Assembly (NCBI RefSeq): GCF_034440735.1
Contig: NZ_CP140098.1
Coordinates: 1,977,501-2,041,500 of the forward strand
DNA from: Deinococcus sp. AB2017081
GTDB lineage: Bacteria; Deinococcota; Deinococci; Deinococcales; Deinococcaceae
Length of the DNA stretch: 64,000 nucleotides
Reading direction: 5' to 3'
The notes below the pieces were generated by a model. The model did not search any database. It saw only the letters and a program-made list of their open reading frames with translations, and was not told where the DNA came from. Below, piece by piece: positions 63,917 through 64,000 of the stretch. The position numbers were made by a program, and so were the translations under genes. The stretch's first letter is position 1. Each line of letters opens with the position of its first letter.

Positions 63917-64000
63917 ATGGCTGACATGAAATCCATTCAGGCCGATACCCGCGAACGCATGGGCAAGGCCCTCGAATCGCTCGACAGCAATCTGGGCATC
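63917..64000 (+). CDS. frr: Ribosome recycling factor, 3' end outside window
   Basis: The first 28 codons (MADMKSIQADTRERMGKALE and on) match the start of RRF, which splits post-termination ribosomes with EF-G. GGAGG lies 7 nt before the ATG. The rest lies beyond the window. Confidence 0.9.
   Translation, partial: MADMKSIQADTRERMGKALESLDSNLGI

Overview
The window is a high-GC bacterial chromosome segment that looks like Deinococcus. It carries a crtB-crtI carotenoid pair, an Ffh and an Mfd of the expected kind, a very large TamB-type envelope protein, and the rpsB-tsf-pyrH-frr translation cluster. Many genes have a TANNNT -10 box only 5-8 nt before the start codon, the hallmark of the leaderless mRNAs that dominate Deinococcus transcriptomes. 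Genus is an inference from gene content and signals; species cannot be read from this.

Layout. 1-5.8 kb: the 3' part of a VWA-domain membrane protein, then a three-gene molybdenum hydroxylase cluster (2Fe-2S, Mo and FAD subunits) with hairpins in both gaps and a terminator at the end. 5.8-8.4 kb: DUF1345 membrane protein, C39-like lipoprotein and an unknown exported protein. 8.5-11.6 kb: mfd. 11.6-12.1 kb: an A/T-rich foreign-looking gene that resembles SUKH immunity proteins. 12.2-19 kb: a transglutaminase-like protein and a coupled operon of DUF1175 protein, alpha-2-macroglobulin and HExxH peptidase. 18.9-20.8 kb: GNAT, VOC protein and a TetR regulator with palindromic operators over its promoter. 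20.8-23.4 kb: metY-metX behind a SAM-I riboswitch. 23.6-25.5 kb: Fur-family regulator and a holin-like two-gene operon. 25.6-29 kb: methyltransferase, crtB, crtI. 29-32 kb: hydrolase, OsmC protein, two tandem P-loop kinases and an acylphosphatase.

32-42 kb is tamB (3271 codons), preceded by a 14-codon leaderless ORF whose stop overlaps the tamB start. 42-52 kb holds a small unknown protein, an ABC-F ATPase with an added C-terminal region, trhO, a membrane protein, an 82-aa protein, a fatty-acid oxidation or polyhydroxybutyrate-type pair (3-hydroxyacyl-CoA dehydrogenase and thiolase), a YciI protein, a MazG-like protein and ffh. tRNA-Lys follows. 52-58.4 kb holds two lipoproteins, one with eight Ig-like repeats, and a barnase-type lipoprotein overlapping its barstar. 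58.4-61.2 kb: DUF3445 heme-dependent N-demethylase family protein, uppP and a streptomycin-kinase-like protein. 61.3 kb to the end: rpsB, tsf, pyrH and the start of frr, with terminator hairpins after rpsB and after tsf.

The most notable signals are the riboswitch-controlled methionine operon, the coupled alpha-2-macroglobulin/protease operon, the lipid-anchored RNase with its inhibitor, the tamB leader ORF, and a pair of 90-bp dispersed repeats. No CRISPR array, insertion sequence, prophage or rRNA was seen.
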